A model generated the notes under the pieces. It was not told where the DNA came from and did no database searches. It saw nothing but the letters and a program-made list of their open reading frames with translations. A stretch of 64,000 nucleotides of DNA from SSC4 sp964443225 (GTDB lineage: Bacteria; Chloroflexota; Anaerolineae; SSC4; Amarolineaceae), in NCBI GenBank assembly GCA_964443225.1, contig CAYUCC010000008.1, positions 40,167 to 104,166 of the forward strand, given 5' to 3'. Numbering within the stretch: position 1 is the stretch's first letter; every line of letters begins with the position of its first letter. The translations under genes were made by a program, and so were the position numbers. Below are positions 55,381-63,939 of this stretch, in pieces.

Positions 55381-56397
55381 ATGGGCGTTTGGGATCGTCT
55401 GCGGCAGTGGCTGCGGGGCGGTGGATGGTCTACATCGGGCAGTGATTCGGCGAACCGGGGTGCGCTGGCCGCCACCGGATCGGGCGAGACGCTGCCCATG
55501 GTGATCCCGGTACTCCAGGTGAGTTATTACCCCGTACGTGACGGGGCGATCGATCGCCGCCTCACGGGTGACGTGGGCGCGCCCCTCGAAGTCGTGCGCC
55601 AGCACGTACAGACGACGAGCGGCCAGGTTATCGCTGCGCTGCAGACCGGCAGTACGTACCACGGCTATAAGGATCCCACCGCGCAGCCCAGTTTGCGCTA
55701 CACAATCGTCGATTCGCTGGAGGTGCTGGAGCCGCTGCCCACCTGGCCCAAGCCCGGTCACCGTGCACCAATGACCGATTATCATACCATCATGCAGCGC
55801 ATCGATGCCCGCACCTGGGTCGAAACGCGCGGGGTCAAAGAGATCTGGCTTTGGGCCTACCACGGCGGTGTGGTCGACCTGTGGGAGTCGAACATGGCCG
55901 GCCCCTACGGTGACGTCAGCAACAGCGACCGCGACCCGCACGATCTGCCGGTGTTCGACCGCACCTACACCGTCTATCACTACAACTATCAGCGCGGCGC
56001 CTCGGAGGCGGTGGAAGACCACATGCACCAGATCGAAGCGGTGCTGGGGCACGTCGACCGTCCGCTCTTTTGGGATCGATTTGTGGGCAAGCCGGGTGAA
56101 GGGCGCTGCGGCTGGGCGCACTACCCGCCGAACGGTGTCCGCGACTACGATTGGGCCAACCCGGCGTACGTGTCGACCGACATCGAGGACTGGACACCCG
56201 ACGGCATCGGCACCCGCCAGCACATCAACTGCACGCGCTGGCGCGGTGACAGCCTGGCCTGGTTCACCTACTGGATGCAAAATGTGCCCGGCGCCCACAA
56301 CGGATTGACCTATCGTGGACGCCCGCTGTCCAACTGGTGGACCTTCATCGGTGATTTCGACCGCGCCATGCAGGCGCGGATGGGGCTGGCGCTGTGA
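55381..56397 (+). CDS. Conserved hypothetical protein, Trp/Tyr-rich
   Basis: 338 residues from the ATG at 55381 with GTGAGGT upstream; two earlier in-frame starts are possible. Recognisable stretches include WLWAYHGGVVDLWESNMAGP, then RPLFWDRFVGKPGEGRCGWA and a C-terminal WWTFIGDFDRAMQARMGLAL. No catalytic motif or signal peptide is assigned. The stop overlaps the next start by one base, so it is co-translated with a YdcF protein. Confidence 0.6.
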   Translation: MGVWDRLRQWLRGGGWSTSGSDSANRGALAATGSGETLPMVIPVLQVSYYPVRDGAIDRRLTGDVGAPLEVVRQHVQTTSGQVIAALQTGSTYHGYKDPTAQPSLRYTIVDSLEVLEPLPTWPKPGHRAPMTDYHTIMQRIDARTWVETRGVKEIWLWAYHGGVVDLWESNMAGPYGDVSNSDRDPHDLPVFDRTYTVYHYNYQRGASEAVEDHMHQIEAVLGHVDRPLFWDRFVGKPGEGRCGWAHYPPNGVRDYDWANPAYVSTDIEDWTPDGIGTRQHINCTRWRGDSLAWFTYWMQNVPGAHNGLTYRGRPLSNWWTFIGDFDRAMQARMGLAL

Positions 56398-57053
56398 TGG
56401 CACCCCGGTCACGACGTCCCCGTCGCCGCACCGCTGGCGACCTGCTGCGTGCCGTCTGGAACCTGCTGGCGCTGGTTGGTGTGATGACGGTGTGTTATGC
56501 CGCCGGCCTGATTTTTTTGATCACGGTGCAGTCGGCGCAGGACGAAGCGGCCCCCGCCGATGCCATTGTCGTCCTGGGAACGGCGCAGTGGAACGGGCGG
56601 CCCTCCCCGGTGCTGCGCGCCCGCCTGGATCACGCGATCGACCTGTACGAGCAGGGCCTGGCGCCGCTGTTGATCACCACAGGGGGCAACGGGCTCGACC
56701 AGCGTTACAGCGAAGGGGGCGTGGGCCAGGCCTATGCGGCGGCACGCGGGGTTCCGGTGCAGGCGATCCTGACCGAGGAAGAGGGCGAGACGTCGTGGGA
56801 AAGCCTGCGCAGCGTGGCGGAACTGCTGTCGGAACGTGGTCTGCGGCGCATCGTGGTCGTCAGCGATCCTTTTCACATGATGCGGCTCAAGCTGATGGCG
56901 CGTGAGCTGGGGTTGGAGCCCTTTGCGTCGCCCACGCGCACCTCGCCTATTTCGCGATCGCAGCGCGCCGAGTTGTTCTACATCCTGCGCGAAGCGGGCG
57001 GCGTAACCGCCCATCTCGTCGGCCGGCTGCTGCCGGGCGCGGATCGTTGGTGA
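56397..57053 (+). CDS. YdcF/SanA-like DUF218 membrane protein
   Basis: 218 residues. A basic N-terminus (APRSRRPRRR) precedes one membrane helix (LLALVGVMTVCYAAGLIFLI), then a DUF218 domain: DAIVVLGTAQWNGRPSPVLR, LLITTGGNG and SWESLRSVAELLSERGLRRI with VVSDPFHMMRLKLMA. Relatives (ElyC, SanA) affect cell-envelope polysaccharide synthesis. The domain should lie on the outer face of the membrane. The start overlaps the preceding stop. Confidence 0.88.
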   Translation: MAPRSRRPRRRTAGDLLRAVWNLLALVGVMTVCYAAGLIFLITVQSAQDEAAPADAIVVLGTAQWNGRPSPVLRARLDHAIDLYEQGLAPLLITTGGNGLDQRYSEGGVGQAYAAARGVPVQAILTEEEGETSWESLRSVAELLSERGLRRIVVVSDPFHMMRLKLMARELGLEPFASPTRTSPISRSQRAELFYILREAGGVTAHLVGRLLPGADRW

Positions 57054-57092
57054 GCGAAGGATTCACCGATCAGGAAGTGAGGAAAAATCAGC

Positions 57093-58637
57093 ATGACCTC
57101 TGTCCAGCCCTTACGTATCGCCATTATCGACCTCGGTTCGAACACCGCCCGCATGGTGATCATGCATGCCATTCCCGGTTATGCGTACCGCCTCGAAGAT
57201 GAGATTCGCGAGGTGGTGCGGCTGCGCAAGGGCATGACGCGCAAAGGACTGAGCAGCGAGGCCATCGACCGCGCGCTCGTGACCCTGCGGCTGTTCAAAC
57301 GCTTCTGCGACAGTACCCGCGTCGACATCATCCTGCCCACCGCCACCAGCGCCGTACGCGAAGCAGCCAACGGTCCCGCCTTCGTCGAACAGGTGCGGCG
57401 TGAGATTGGCCTGTCGCTGCGCATCCTGGCGGGTGACCAGGAAGCCTACTACGGCACCCTGGGGGCCTTGAACGAAGTGCCGCTCATGCAGGCTGTGGTC
57501 GTCGACATCGGCGGCGGCAGTGCGCAGGTCAGCGAAGTGCGTGAGCGGCGTTTTCAGCGTGGGGTGGCGCTCACCCTGGGCACGCTGGCGCTCACCGAAC
57601 GTTTCGTCAAAAATGACCCGATCAAACCGGGCGAGCTGGAGGCGATCCAGGGGGAAATCAACCGCCAGCTGGACACGGTCGACTGGCTGGGCAAGAAGAT
57701 GGGCAGCCTGGTTGGGATTGGCGGGGCGATTCGTAACCTGGCCAGCATCGAGGCAGCGCGTCTGCGTTATCCCCTGAATACGCTGCACGGTTTCACCTTG
57801 ACGCGTGACGCGATCACCACCAGCATCGACCAGCTGCGCACCCTGCCGCTCGCCGACCGCCAGGCCATCCCGGGCCTGCGCAGCGACCGTGCCGACATCA
57901 TCCTGCCCGGGGCGTTGGTGATTCGCAGTATCATGGAGCGGATGCGCGTCGACGAGCTGACGGTGTCGGTCAACGGCCTGCGTGAAGGGGTCTTCTTCGA
58001 GCATTTCTGGCAGCATTTTTCCTACCCGGTGATTCCCGACGTGCGGCGTTTCAGCGTGCTCAACATGGCACGAACGTACCAGTATCAAAAGGCGCACGCC
58101 AACCACGTGCGTTACCTGGCCGGGCGTCTGTTCGAACAGCTGGCGCCGCTGCACGGTTATGGCCCCTGCGAGCGCGAGCTGCTCGATGCCGCCGCGCTCC
58201 TGCACGACATCGGGACCATTATCAGCTATTACGACCACCACAAACATTCACAGACCCTGATTGCCAACAGCGGTCTGCCCGGCTTCACGGCGCGTGAGAC
58301 AGCCCTGGTCGCCCTGCTGACGCGTTACCACCGCAAGGGCAAACCCGACAGCAGCGAATACCGCCTGCTGCTGCGCGAAGGGGACGACCTGCTGCTCCTG
58401 CGCCTGGCGGCCATTCTGCGCCTGGCCGAATTCCTGGAGCGCGGCCGCAATGCAACCGTCGATGATCTCACCGTCACCTGGGGCGAGGACTACCTGCGGC
58501 TCACGCTGATTGCCGATGAGTACCCGGCGGTGGAGGTGTGGGATGCGGAACGTAACGCCCTGCCGCTGGTAGAGCTGGCCTTCAAACGTAAAGTCCTGCT
58601 CGACAGCGTCGCTGCGCCGAGCGAGTGGCCGCGGTAA
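57093..58637 (+). CDS. Ppx/GppA family phosphatase with HD domain
   Basis: 514 residues. The ASKHA-fold N-terminal part has IAIIDLGSNTARMVI (phosphate 1), AGDQEAYYGTLGAL with the catalytic Glu region, VVVDIGGGSAQVSEV (phosphate 2) and LVGIGGAIRNLA. The C-terminal part has an HD-type helical domain, LLDAAALLHDIGTIISYYDH with HKHSQTL. These enzymes cleave polyphosphate or pppGpp and so tune phosphate storage and the stringent response. GAGG lies upstream of the ATG. Confidence 0.93.
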   Translation: MTSVQPLRIAIIDLGSNTARMVIMHAIPGYAYRLEDEIREVVRLRKGMTRKGLSSEAIDRALVTLRLFKRFCDSTRVDIILPTATSAVREAANGPAFVEQVRREIGLSLRILAGDQEAYYGTLGALNEVPLMQAVVVDIGGGSAQVSEVRERRFQRGVALTLGTLALTERFVKNDPIKPGELEAIQGEINRQLDTVDWLGKKMGSLVGIGGAIRNLASIEAARLRYPLNTLHGFTLTRDAITTSIDQLRTLPLADRQAIPGLRSDRADIILPGALVIRSIMERMRVDELTVSVNGLREGVFFEHFWQHFSYPVIPDVRRFSVLNMARTYQYQKAHANHVRYLAGRLFEQLAPLHGYGPCERELLDAAALLHDIGTIISYYDHHKHSQTLIANSGLPGFTARETALVALLTRYHRKGKPDSSEYRLLLREGDDLLLLRLAAILRLAEFLERGRNATVDDLTVTWGEDYLRLTLIADEYPAVEVWDAERNALPLVELAFKRKVLLDSVAAPSEWPR

Positions 58638-58687
58638 TACGCTGGCATGCGTTGTGCGCACTCGCTGGCGCCAACGGGAGAAACCCA

Positions 58688-59722
58688 ATGATCGAAATCG
58701 ACGGCTCCGCCGGTGAGGGCGGCGGCCAGGTGCTGCGCAGTGCGCTGACGCTCTCCGTGCTTACGGGCCAACCGGTGCACCTGCACCACATCCGGGCGCG
58801 GCGTTCCAAACCAGGCCTGGCGGCACAGCACCTCAAGGCGGTGGAAGCCGCCGCCGCGATCAGCGCAGCAGAGGTGCAGGGCGCCCAGCTGGGCTCGGCC
58901 ACGTTGACCTTCAGGCCGGCGACGATCCAGGCGGGCGATTATTACGTCGACATCGGCACCGCCGGCGCCGCCAGCCTGGTGCTGCAGACGATCTTCCTGC
59001 CCCTGGGTGCCGCCGGCGCCGTGTCGCGGGTGCGGCTGGTGGGGGGCACGCACGTTGCGTGGAGTCCGGCTTTTCATTATCTCCAGCTGCAGTGGCTGCC
59101 GTTCATGCGCGGGATGGGCTGTGATGCCGGGCTCGTCCTGGAACAGGCCGGTTTTTACCCGCGGGGCGGCGGCCGGATGGAAATCACCATCCGGCCCACC
59201 GGCGCGCCGCAGCCGCTGCACCTCACCACCCGCGGCCCGCTGCTGGGTATCCGGGGCATTTCGGCGGTCGCCAACCTGCCATCCAGCATCGCCGAACGCC
59301 AGCGCCGCCAGGCATTGCAGCGATTGGCCGGCGTCGCGGGTCCGGTCAGCATCGAGTCGCTCGACCTGCCAGCCGCGGGACAGGGCACCTTTGTGCTGCT
59401 CCTGGCCGAGTGCACCGTGGGGCGTGCCTGTTACGTGGCACTGGGCGAACGCGGCAAACCCGCCGAACGTGTGGCCGATGAAGCCGTCGACGCCCTGCTC
59501 CACTGGCTGCACGGCGATGGTGCCATCGATGAGTACCTGGCCGACCAACTCCTCCTGCCGCTGGCACTCGCCAGTGGGCCGTCCACCCTGCGTACGTCAG
59601 AGGTGACACAGCACCTCCTCACCAACGCTGAAGTCATCCGCCGGTTCCTGCCGGCGCGCATCACCATCGACGGGGCACTGGGTCAGGCAGGAACAGTTCG
59701 GATCGAACCGGGTGACCGCTAG
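58688..59722 (+). CDS. rtcA: RNA 3'-terminal phosphate cyclase
   Basis: 344 residues from the ATG at 58688 (family start MIEIDGSAGEGGGQVLRSAL). RtcA motifs follow: RARRSKPGLAAQHLKAVEAA, GDYYVDIGTAGAASLVLQTI, and GFYPRGGGRMEITI. Near the C-terminus, the family's nucleotidylated His would sit near TSEVTQHLLTNAEVIRRFL. The enzyme converts RNA 3'-phosphate to 2',3'-cyclic phosphate with ATP. No rtcB is visible nearby. It lies 50 bases after ppx on the same strand. Confidence 0.93.
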   Translation: MIEIDGSAGEGGGQVLRSALTLSVLTGQPVHLHHIRARRSKPGLAAQHLKAVEAAAAISAAEVQGAQLGSATLTFRPATIQAGDYYVDIGTAGAASLVLQTIFLPLGAAGAVSRVRLVGGTHVAWSPAFHYLQLQWLPFMRGMGCDAGLVLEQAGFYPRGGGRMEITIRPTGAPQPLHLTTRGPLLGIRGISAVANLPSSIAERQRRQALQRLAGVAGPVSIESLDLPAAGQGTFVLLLAECTVGRACYVALGERGKPAERVADEAVDALLHWLHGDGAIDEYLADQLLLPLALASGPSTLRTSEVTQHLLTNAEVIRRFLPARITIDGALGQAGTVRIEPGDR

Positions 59723-59755
59723 ACCCTACCGTCTGGCGTTTCGAGCGAGCCAACT

Positions 59756-59784
59756 ATGACAATTCATACAAACTGTGGTATCCT
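59756..59784 (+). promoter_or_regulatory. Promoter of the 3-hydroxyacyl-CoA dehydrogenase gene
   Basis: ATGACA (59756-59761), 17 bases, then TATCCT (59779-59784) preceded by TGG (extended -10). The leader of about 165 bases contains an AGGATG/CATCCT hairpin. Confidence 0.5.
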
Positions 59785-59957
59785 TTGGGCAACGTGTCTC
59801 GGCACGCGCAACCTCAACAAATTATAGAGCGATGAGTCGATCTGGCAGCTCGGACAGGACGCGTCCGCGTGCCAAAACAGGATGATGCGACATCCTGGGT
59901 GGACCGACCGGCCGGATAGACTCCAGAGTGTCCGCAGGGGGAAAGAGAGGTGCCACA

Positions 59958-60815
59958 ATGGATGTGAAGACGATTGCCGTGATTGGCTGCGGCCTGATGG
60001 GTTCGGGTATCACAGAGGTGGCTGCGCGCAGCGGCTTCGACGTGATCGTGCGTGAGCAGGATGATGATGTGCGCAACCGCGGCATGCACCGCATCACCGC
60101 CTCGCTCAACCGCGCTGTGAGTCGCGGCAAAATGACGGCCGAAGAACTGGATGCCACAATGGGGCGCATCGCTTCGGGCGTGGGCCTGGACGACGGTCTG
60201 GCGGCAGCCGACCTCGTCATCGAAGCGGTCACCGAGGACGTGAAACTCAAACGGGTCATTTTTACCCGCCTCGAAACCATCTGCCCGCCCCACACGATTC
60301 TGGCCAGCAATACGTCGTCGATCTCGGTCATGGAAATGGCCGCCGTGACAGCACGCCCAGGCCAGGTGATGGGCATGCACTTCTTCAACCCGGTGCCTGT
60401 CATGCCGCTGTTGGAACTGGTGCGCACGATCGATACCAGCGATGAAACCCTCGCCGTGGCTCGCGCCGTCGGTGAACGAATGGGCAAGACGATCATCGTG
60501 GCCAAGGATTCGCCAGGGTTCATCGTCAATCGACTCCTGATTCCGTACATCATCGATGGAATTCGCGTGTACGAGCAGGGATTGGCCAGTAAAGAGGACA
60601 TCGACAACGGCATGAAACTAGGCGCCAATCACCCCATGGGACCGCTGACCCTGGCCGATTTCGTAGGCCTCGACACAACTCTGGCCGTAGCTGACGTTAT
60701 GTTCGATGAATTGGGTGAGGCGCGTTTCAAGGCACCGACGCTCCTGCGCCGCATGGTGACTGCCGGTCACCTCGGACGCAAGAGCGGACGCGGTTTTTAC
60801 GACTATACCAAATAA
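59958..60815 (+). CDS. 3-hydroxyacyl-CoA dehydrogenase (3-hydroxybutyryl-CoA type)
   Basis: 285 residues, single-function length. NAD-binding MDVKTIAVIGCGLMGSGITE opens the protein. Catalytic positions are visible in ILASNTSSISV (Ser), MGMHFFNPVPVMPLLELV (His) and DSPGFIVNRLLIPY with HPMGPLTLADFVGLD (Glu region normally one turn away). It oxidises L-3-hydroxyacyl-CoA with NAD in fatty-acid oxidation or butyrate-type metabolism. GAGAGGTG precedes the ATG. It has its own promoter. Confidence 0.95.
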   Translation: MDVKTIAVIGCGLMGSGITEVAARSGFDVIVREQDDDVRNRGMHRITASLNRAVSRGKMTAEELDATMGRIASGVGLDDGLAAADLVIEAVTEDVKLKRVIFTRLETICPPHTILASNTSSISVMEMAAVTARPGQVMGMHFFNPVPVMPLLELVRTIDTSDETLAVARAVGERMGKTIIVAKDSPGFIVNRLLIPYIIDGIRVYEQGLASKEDIDNGMKLGANHPMGPLTLADFVGLDTTLAVADVMFDELGEARFKAPTLLRRMVTAGHLGRKSGRGFYDYTK

Positions 60816-60969
60816 CCCCCACGGCAGCACACTGGCGCTGCCGTCTCAGAAACTGTCTGAAACGTCTCACGCACAGCCGCGCAGATCGCGAAGCGAAAAC
60901 GATCAGCGCCCGCACGCAGGACTTTTTCGTGTCTTCAGGTGCGACGTTTCGACAGCGTTGGAGGAGATC

Positions 60970-61521
60970 ATGCGACGCTCTCTGTGGGTCACGGGACTGC
61001 TGCTGCTGTTTGTACTGACGATGGGCGCCAGCACGGTGGGCAGCACACCAGACGCACCCACGATCACGCTGTCACCCAACCCACTGTCCATGCCCGCCGG
61101 CACGACATCGTCGCTCGACGTGCAAATCGATGGCGCACAGGACCTTGGCGCCTTCGAATTCATCATCACCTTCGACCCGGCGATCGTCCGCATCGACGGC
61201 GTAACCCTGGGGCCACTGTTGGGCAGCACCGGCAACACGGCTGCCCTGCTGGGGCCTGTGATCGACAGCAGCGCGGGGACGGTCCGGTTTGCTGCGTACA
61301 CGGTGGGAACAGCGGCGGGACCGGAGGGCAGTGGACGGCTGGCCACAGTGCAGGTCCGGGCGCTGCGCGATGGCATCAGTCCCTTGAACTTCACCAAGGT
61401 GCGCATCACCAATCGTGCGGCCACCGTGGCCCCCGGCGCAGCCGCGATCAACGGCAGCGTGCTGGTAGGCGCAGGAACCGGCCCCCGCCTGTGGCTGCCC
61501 TGGATGCGCCGCAGTCCGTAA
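60970..61521 (+). CDS. Secreted cohesin-domain protein
   Basis: 183 residues from the ATG at 60970 behind GGAGGAG. A signal peptide (LWVTGLLLLFVLTMGAS) leads to a cohesin-like beta-sandwich: TITLSPNPLSMPAGTTSSLD, then LGAFEFIITFDPAIVRIDGV, then TVRFAAYTVGTAAGPEGSGR and LATVQVRAL. Cohesins bind dockerin modules on partner proteins outside the cell. Single-domain cohesin proteins are common in Chloroflexota. No dockerin is seen in the window. Confidence 0.85.
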   Translation: MRRSLWVTGLLLLFVLTMGASTVGSTPDAPTITLSPNPLSMPAGTTSSLDVQIDGAQDLGAFEFIITFDPAIVRIDGVTLGPLLGSTGNTAALLGPVIDSSAGTVRFAAYTVGTAAGPEGSGRLATVQVRALRDGISPLNFTKVRITNRAATVAPGAAAINGSVLVGAGTGPRLWLPWMRRSP

Positions 61522-61598
61522 GCGGGCAGGTCCAGTCCGTGTACACCTGTTGGGTGACCATCGCCCGGCAGCGTAATACCAGGCACAGCGCGCTGCGC

Positions 61599-61650
61599 CT
61601 GCACAAAAAGGAGAACCGGCTGCAAGCAGCCGGTTCTCCTTTTTGTGCAG
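61599..61650. terminator. Strong bidirectional hairpin terminator
   Basis: A perfect 25-base stem (61599-61623 with 61626-61650) has only AA between the arms. The arm contains a run of five A, mirrored as five T on the other side, so it can work in both directions. Confidence 0.85.
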
Positions 61651-61681
61651 CAGGTCGCTTTGCTGTGCGGCGCAGGCTGAT

Positions 61682-61710
61682 TTGACAAGAATGTATAATG
61701 ATTGTATAAT
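61682..61710 (+). promoter_or_regulatory. Consensus sigma70 promoter
   Basis: TTGACA (61682-61687), 17 bases, TATAAT (61705-61710). A second TATAAT at 61694-61699 lies within the spacer. It would drive the hypothetical gene at 61766 and the selenoprotein gene behind it. Confidence 0.85.
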
Positions 61711-61765
61711 GTTGGTACAAGAACGGTATAACGTAACTAAAAGCGAAACAACAGGGGGTGAGCAG

Positions 61766-62440
61766 ATGGGTGTGACAGGATTGGCGACTAAATTGAACAG
61801 CAGTGCGCAGGTTCGTTCGGCCTATGAGCTGCCGGCCGGCGGTATTTCGTTGACGGAGTGGGTGACACGGCGTTTGCACAAGACCGAGCTGCTGGCACCG
61901 CTGGCGGGAGAAGGCGTAAATGATGCCGCCATGGCGCTGGCGCATGTGGGGTTGTACGCCGTGGCGGCCTCGTCGACCTACGGTCCTGCCCGTTACCAGC
62001 CGCGTTTCGATGCGCCGGGCCGCACGGTCGACCTGGTCGATCCGGTGACCGGTGCCCACACCCGCGTCGTGTACGAAGGCCAGGTGCCGCACTACCGCTT
62101 TTCTTTCAACGTGACGCTGGCCGGGGTGGGGCAAGTGACCGGAACGGAAGAAGTGACCGGAACTACAGTAGGTCTGCGCGGGCTGGGCATGCCCGCACCC
62201 ACGACGCTTCGCTTCACCAGCGATGACGGTACCTACACCGCCGAAGTCCGCGGCATCATCACCAGCGAGCTGGCACCGCGCATCGGTACCTGGCAGATCA
62301 GGGCATACGGCACGCTGCAGCTGCGCGACAGCGAAGGCAATCAGGGTGAAGCCACGCTGCAGCGCGATGGCCGCGCCGAGGTGGTGATTCGCCAGCCCGG
62401 CGGCCAATCGACGCGTTTGACCCTCGATTTAATGGCCTGA
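61766..62440 (+). CDS. Hypothetical protein, beta-rich C-terminus
   Basis: 224 residues from the ATG at 61766 (GGGGGTGAG upstream). The first 90 residues are helical (VGLYAVAASSTYGP). The rest is beta-rich with repeated Thr/Gly strands (YRFSFNVTLAGVGQVTGTEE, then FTSDDGTYTAEVRGIITSEL), resembling a lipid-binding or secreted-protein scaffold, but no family is recognised and there is no signal peptide. It precedes the peroxiredoxin-like gene by 26 bases behind a strong promoter. Confidence 0.65.
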   Translation: MGVTGLATKLNSSAQVRSAYELPAGGISLTEWVTRRLHKTELLAPLAGEGVNDAAMALAHVGLYAVAASSTYGPARYQPRFDAPGRTVDLVDPVTGAHTRVVYEGQVPHYRFSFNVTLAGVGQVTGTEEVTGTTVGLRGLGMPAPTTLRFTSDDGTYTAEVRGIITSELAPRIGTWQIRAYGTLQLRDSEGNQGEATLQRDGRAEVVIRQPGGQSTRLTLDLMA

Positions 62441-62466
62441 TGAAGATACGAGGAAGAAGAAGCTAA

Positions 62467-63030
62467 ATGGAAAAGCGACTGCAGAAATCCGATAACGCAC
62501 CAGACGTCACTGTGTTGGGTCCCGATGGCGCGCCCCTGGCGCTGAGCAGCCTGTGGGCCGATGGCCCGGTGGTGTTGGCGTTCCTGCGCCACTTTGGCTG
62601 ACCGTTCTGCCGGCTTCTGCTCGCCAGGTTGGCCGAGCTTCATCCAAAGTTGGAGCAGATGGGCGTCAAGGCGGCGGCCGTCACGATGGGCGAACCCGAT
62701 GAGGCGACCGAATTCTGCGGCCCGCGTGCCCCCGGCGTGATTTGCCTGTCGGACACGTCGCGCACCGCGTACCAGACGTACGGCCTGGGGCGGGCCGGCT
62801 TGATGGAGGCCTCCGGGCCCGGTGTGTGGAAGGCGTCTGCTGAGCTGATCAAGGGCGGCCACAAGATGGGCGTCCCCATGGGCGACACGCGCCAGATGCC
62901 CGGCGTCTTTGTCATCGACCGCGGTGGCCGTGTACTGCTGCCTTATTACAGCAAGAATGTTGGCGATTACCCAAAACCGGAACAGATTCTGGCTGCCCTC
63001 GAACCCGCACTGACCCCCGTCGCAGCCTGA
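62467..63030 (+). CDS. Peroxiredoxin-like (AhpC-TSA_2) protein, predicted selenoprotein with in-frame TGA
   Basis: 187 residues if the TGA at 62599-62601 is read as selenocysteine (codon 45). The frame is continuous on both sides: FLRHFG-U-PFCRLL, where the AhpC-TSA_2/Prx-like2 family has the redox motif HFGCPFCR. Thus TGA replaces exactly the first Cys of CxxC, and Cys48 remains. The downstream part (LHPKLEQMGVKAAAVTMGEP, later MPGVFVIDRGGRVLLPYY) is normal for the family. GAGGAAG lies before the ATG. A hairpin with an AGGTT loop follows the TGA at the right distance for a bacterial SECIS. An annotation that stops at TGA would yield a false 44-codon ORF and a truncated gene starting at 62629. 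Confidence 0.85.
62619..62638 (+). promoter_or_regulatory. Candidate bacterial SECIS hairpin
   Basis: GCTCG-CC (62619-62625) pairs with GG-c-CGAGC (62631-62638), one bulged C, apical loop AGGTT. The loop G/GT lies 26-28 bases after the TGA, within the known range for SelB-binding hairpins. Confidence 0.6.
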
Positions 63031-63939
63031 TCAGGCCGCATCGAAGGCCAGGCCTTCCGCTTCGGAGGAGGCCTGGCCCGCCACCAGCATGATACCGGCA
63101 CCGGAAGCGGGATCGCGCAGCCACCACGCGCCGGCCGCGGCCTGGGCCTGAATATTCGTTTTCTGCGCGTGATCAACGACCCCCTGCCGCGCAGCCTCAT
63201 CCGGAAGTTGAATCGTCAGATAGCGCAAACCGACGGCGTTCGGCGGTGTGGGCGGGGCACCCAGGCTGTTCCAGGTGTTCATACCCAGGTGATGATGGTA
63301 ACCGCCCGCAGACACGAACAGAGCGCTGGGACCAAAACGCTGCATCAGGCCAAAACCGAGCGCTCCCGTGTAGAACTGTTCGGCGGCGCGCAGGTCCGAG
63401 GCCTGCAAATGCACATGGCCCACCCGCGTGCCCGCGGACATGCCATCCCAGGGACGGTTGTCTTCCTGGCCAGCTGCCAAAACTCCTTCGACATCCAGCG
63501 GATCGGTGGCCATGCGGACCTGCCGGTTGTGCATGGGCCACTCGTCGCGCGGGCGATCGCGATAGATCTCCAACCCGTTGCCGTCTGGATCGGCCAGGTA
63601 GATGGCCTCACTCACCAGGTGATCGGCCGCCCCCTGTAGTGGATACCTGGTGTCGATCAGCCGCCGCAGTGTGCGTGCCAGGTCGGCGCGGCGAGGTTCG
63701 AGCAGGGCCACGTGATAGAGACCCGCCGTGCGCTGCGGTCTCGGCCGCGCCCCCGCGCGCGCCGTGAGAAAGATCAGGGGCGTCTGGCCATCAACGCTCA
63801 AGGCAACGACGTTGGCCTGACGCACCTGCGGCTGCAGCCCCAGGATATCCACATAAAAGCGCAGGGCCCGGTCCATGTCCGCAATGGTCAGATAGACGGC
63901 GCCCAGCGTGGTGGCGGGATCGATGACGAAGTCGGGCAT
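63031..63939 (-). CDS. Two-domain VOC dioxygenase-like protein (CatE family)
   Basis: 302 residues with two VOC modules. Module one begins LGAVYLTIADMDRALRFYVD and ends DPDGNGLEIYRD. Module two begins VGHVHLQASDLRAAEQFYTG, contains GGYHHHLGMNTWNS, and ends near LRDPASGAGIMLV. The layout and length match CatE-type extradiol dioxygenases (catechol 2,3-dioxygenase-like). In module two His (HVHL) and His (HHHL) could bind metal, but the last ligand (usually Glu) is replaced in SGAGIML, so activity is uncertain. GAGGAA precedes the ATG. Its stop abuts the stop of the convergent selenoprotein gene. Confidence 0.88.
   Translation of the reverse strand: MPDFVIDPATTLGAVYLTIADMDRALRFYVDILGLQPQVRQANVVALSVDGQTPLIFLTARAGARPRPQRTAGLYHVALLEPRRADLARTLRRLIDTRYPLQGAADHLVSEAIYLADPDGNGLEIYRDRPRDEWPMHNRQVRMATDPLDVEGVLAAGQEDNRPWDGMSAGTRVGHVHLQASDLRAAEQFYTGALGFGLMQRFGPSALFVSAGGYHHHLGMNTWNSLGAPPTPPNAVGLRYLTIQLPDEAARQGVVDHAQKTNIQAQAAAGAWWLRDPASGAGIMLVAGQASSEAEGLAFDAA

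Noticed and set aside
55252..56412. 386-codon minus-strand frame
   Set aside because: Shadow of the hypothetical protein at 55381 on the plus strand, which has a ribosome site and overlaps its downstream partner's start.
62629..63030. A stand-alone 133-codon gene starting at a TTG after the TGA
   Set aside because: It would lack the first strand and both redox cysteines of the fold, and the upstream in-frame codons read as the missing N-terminus.
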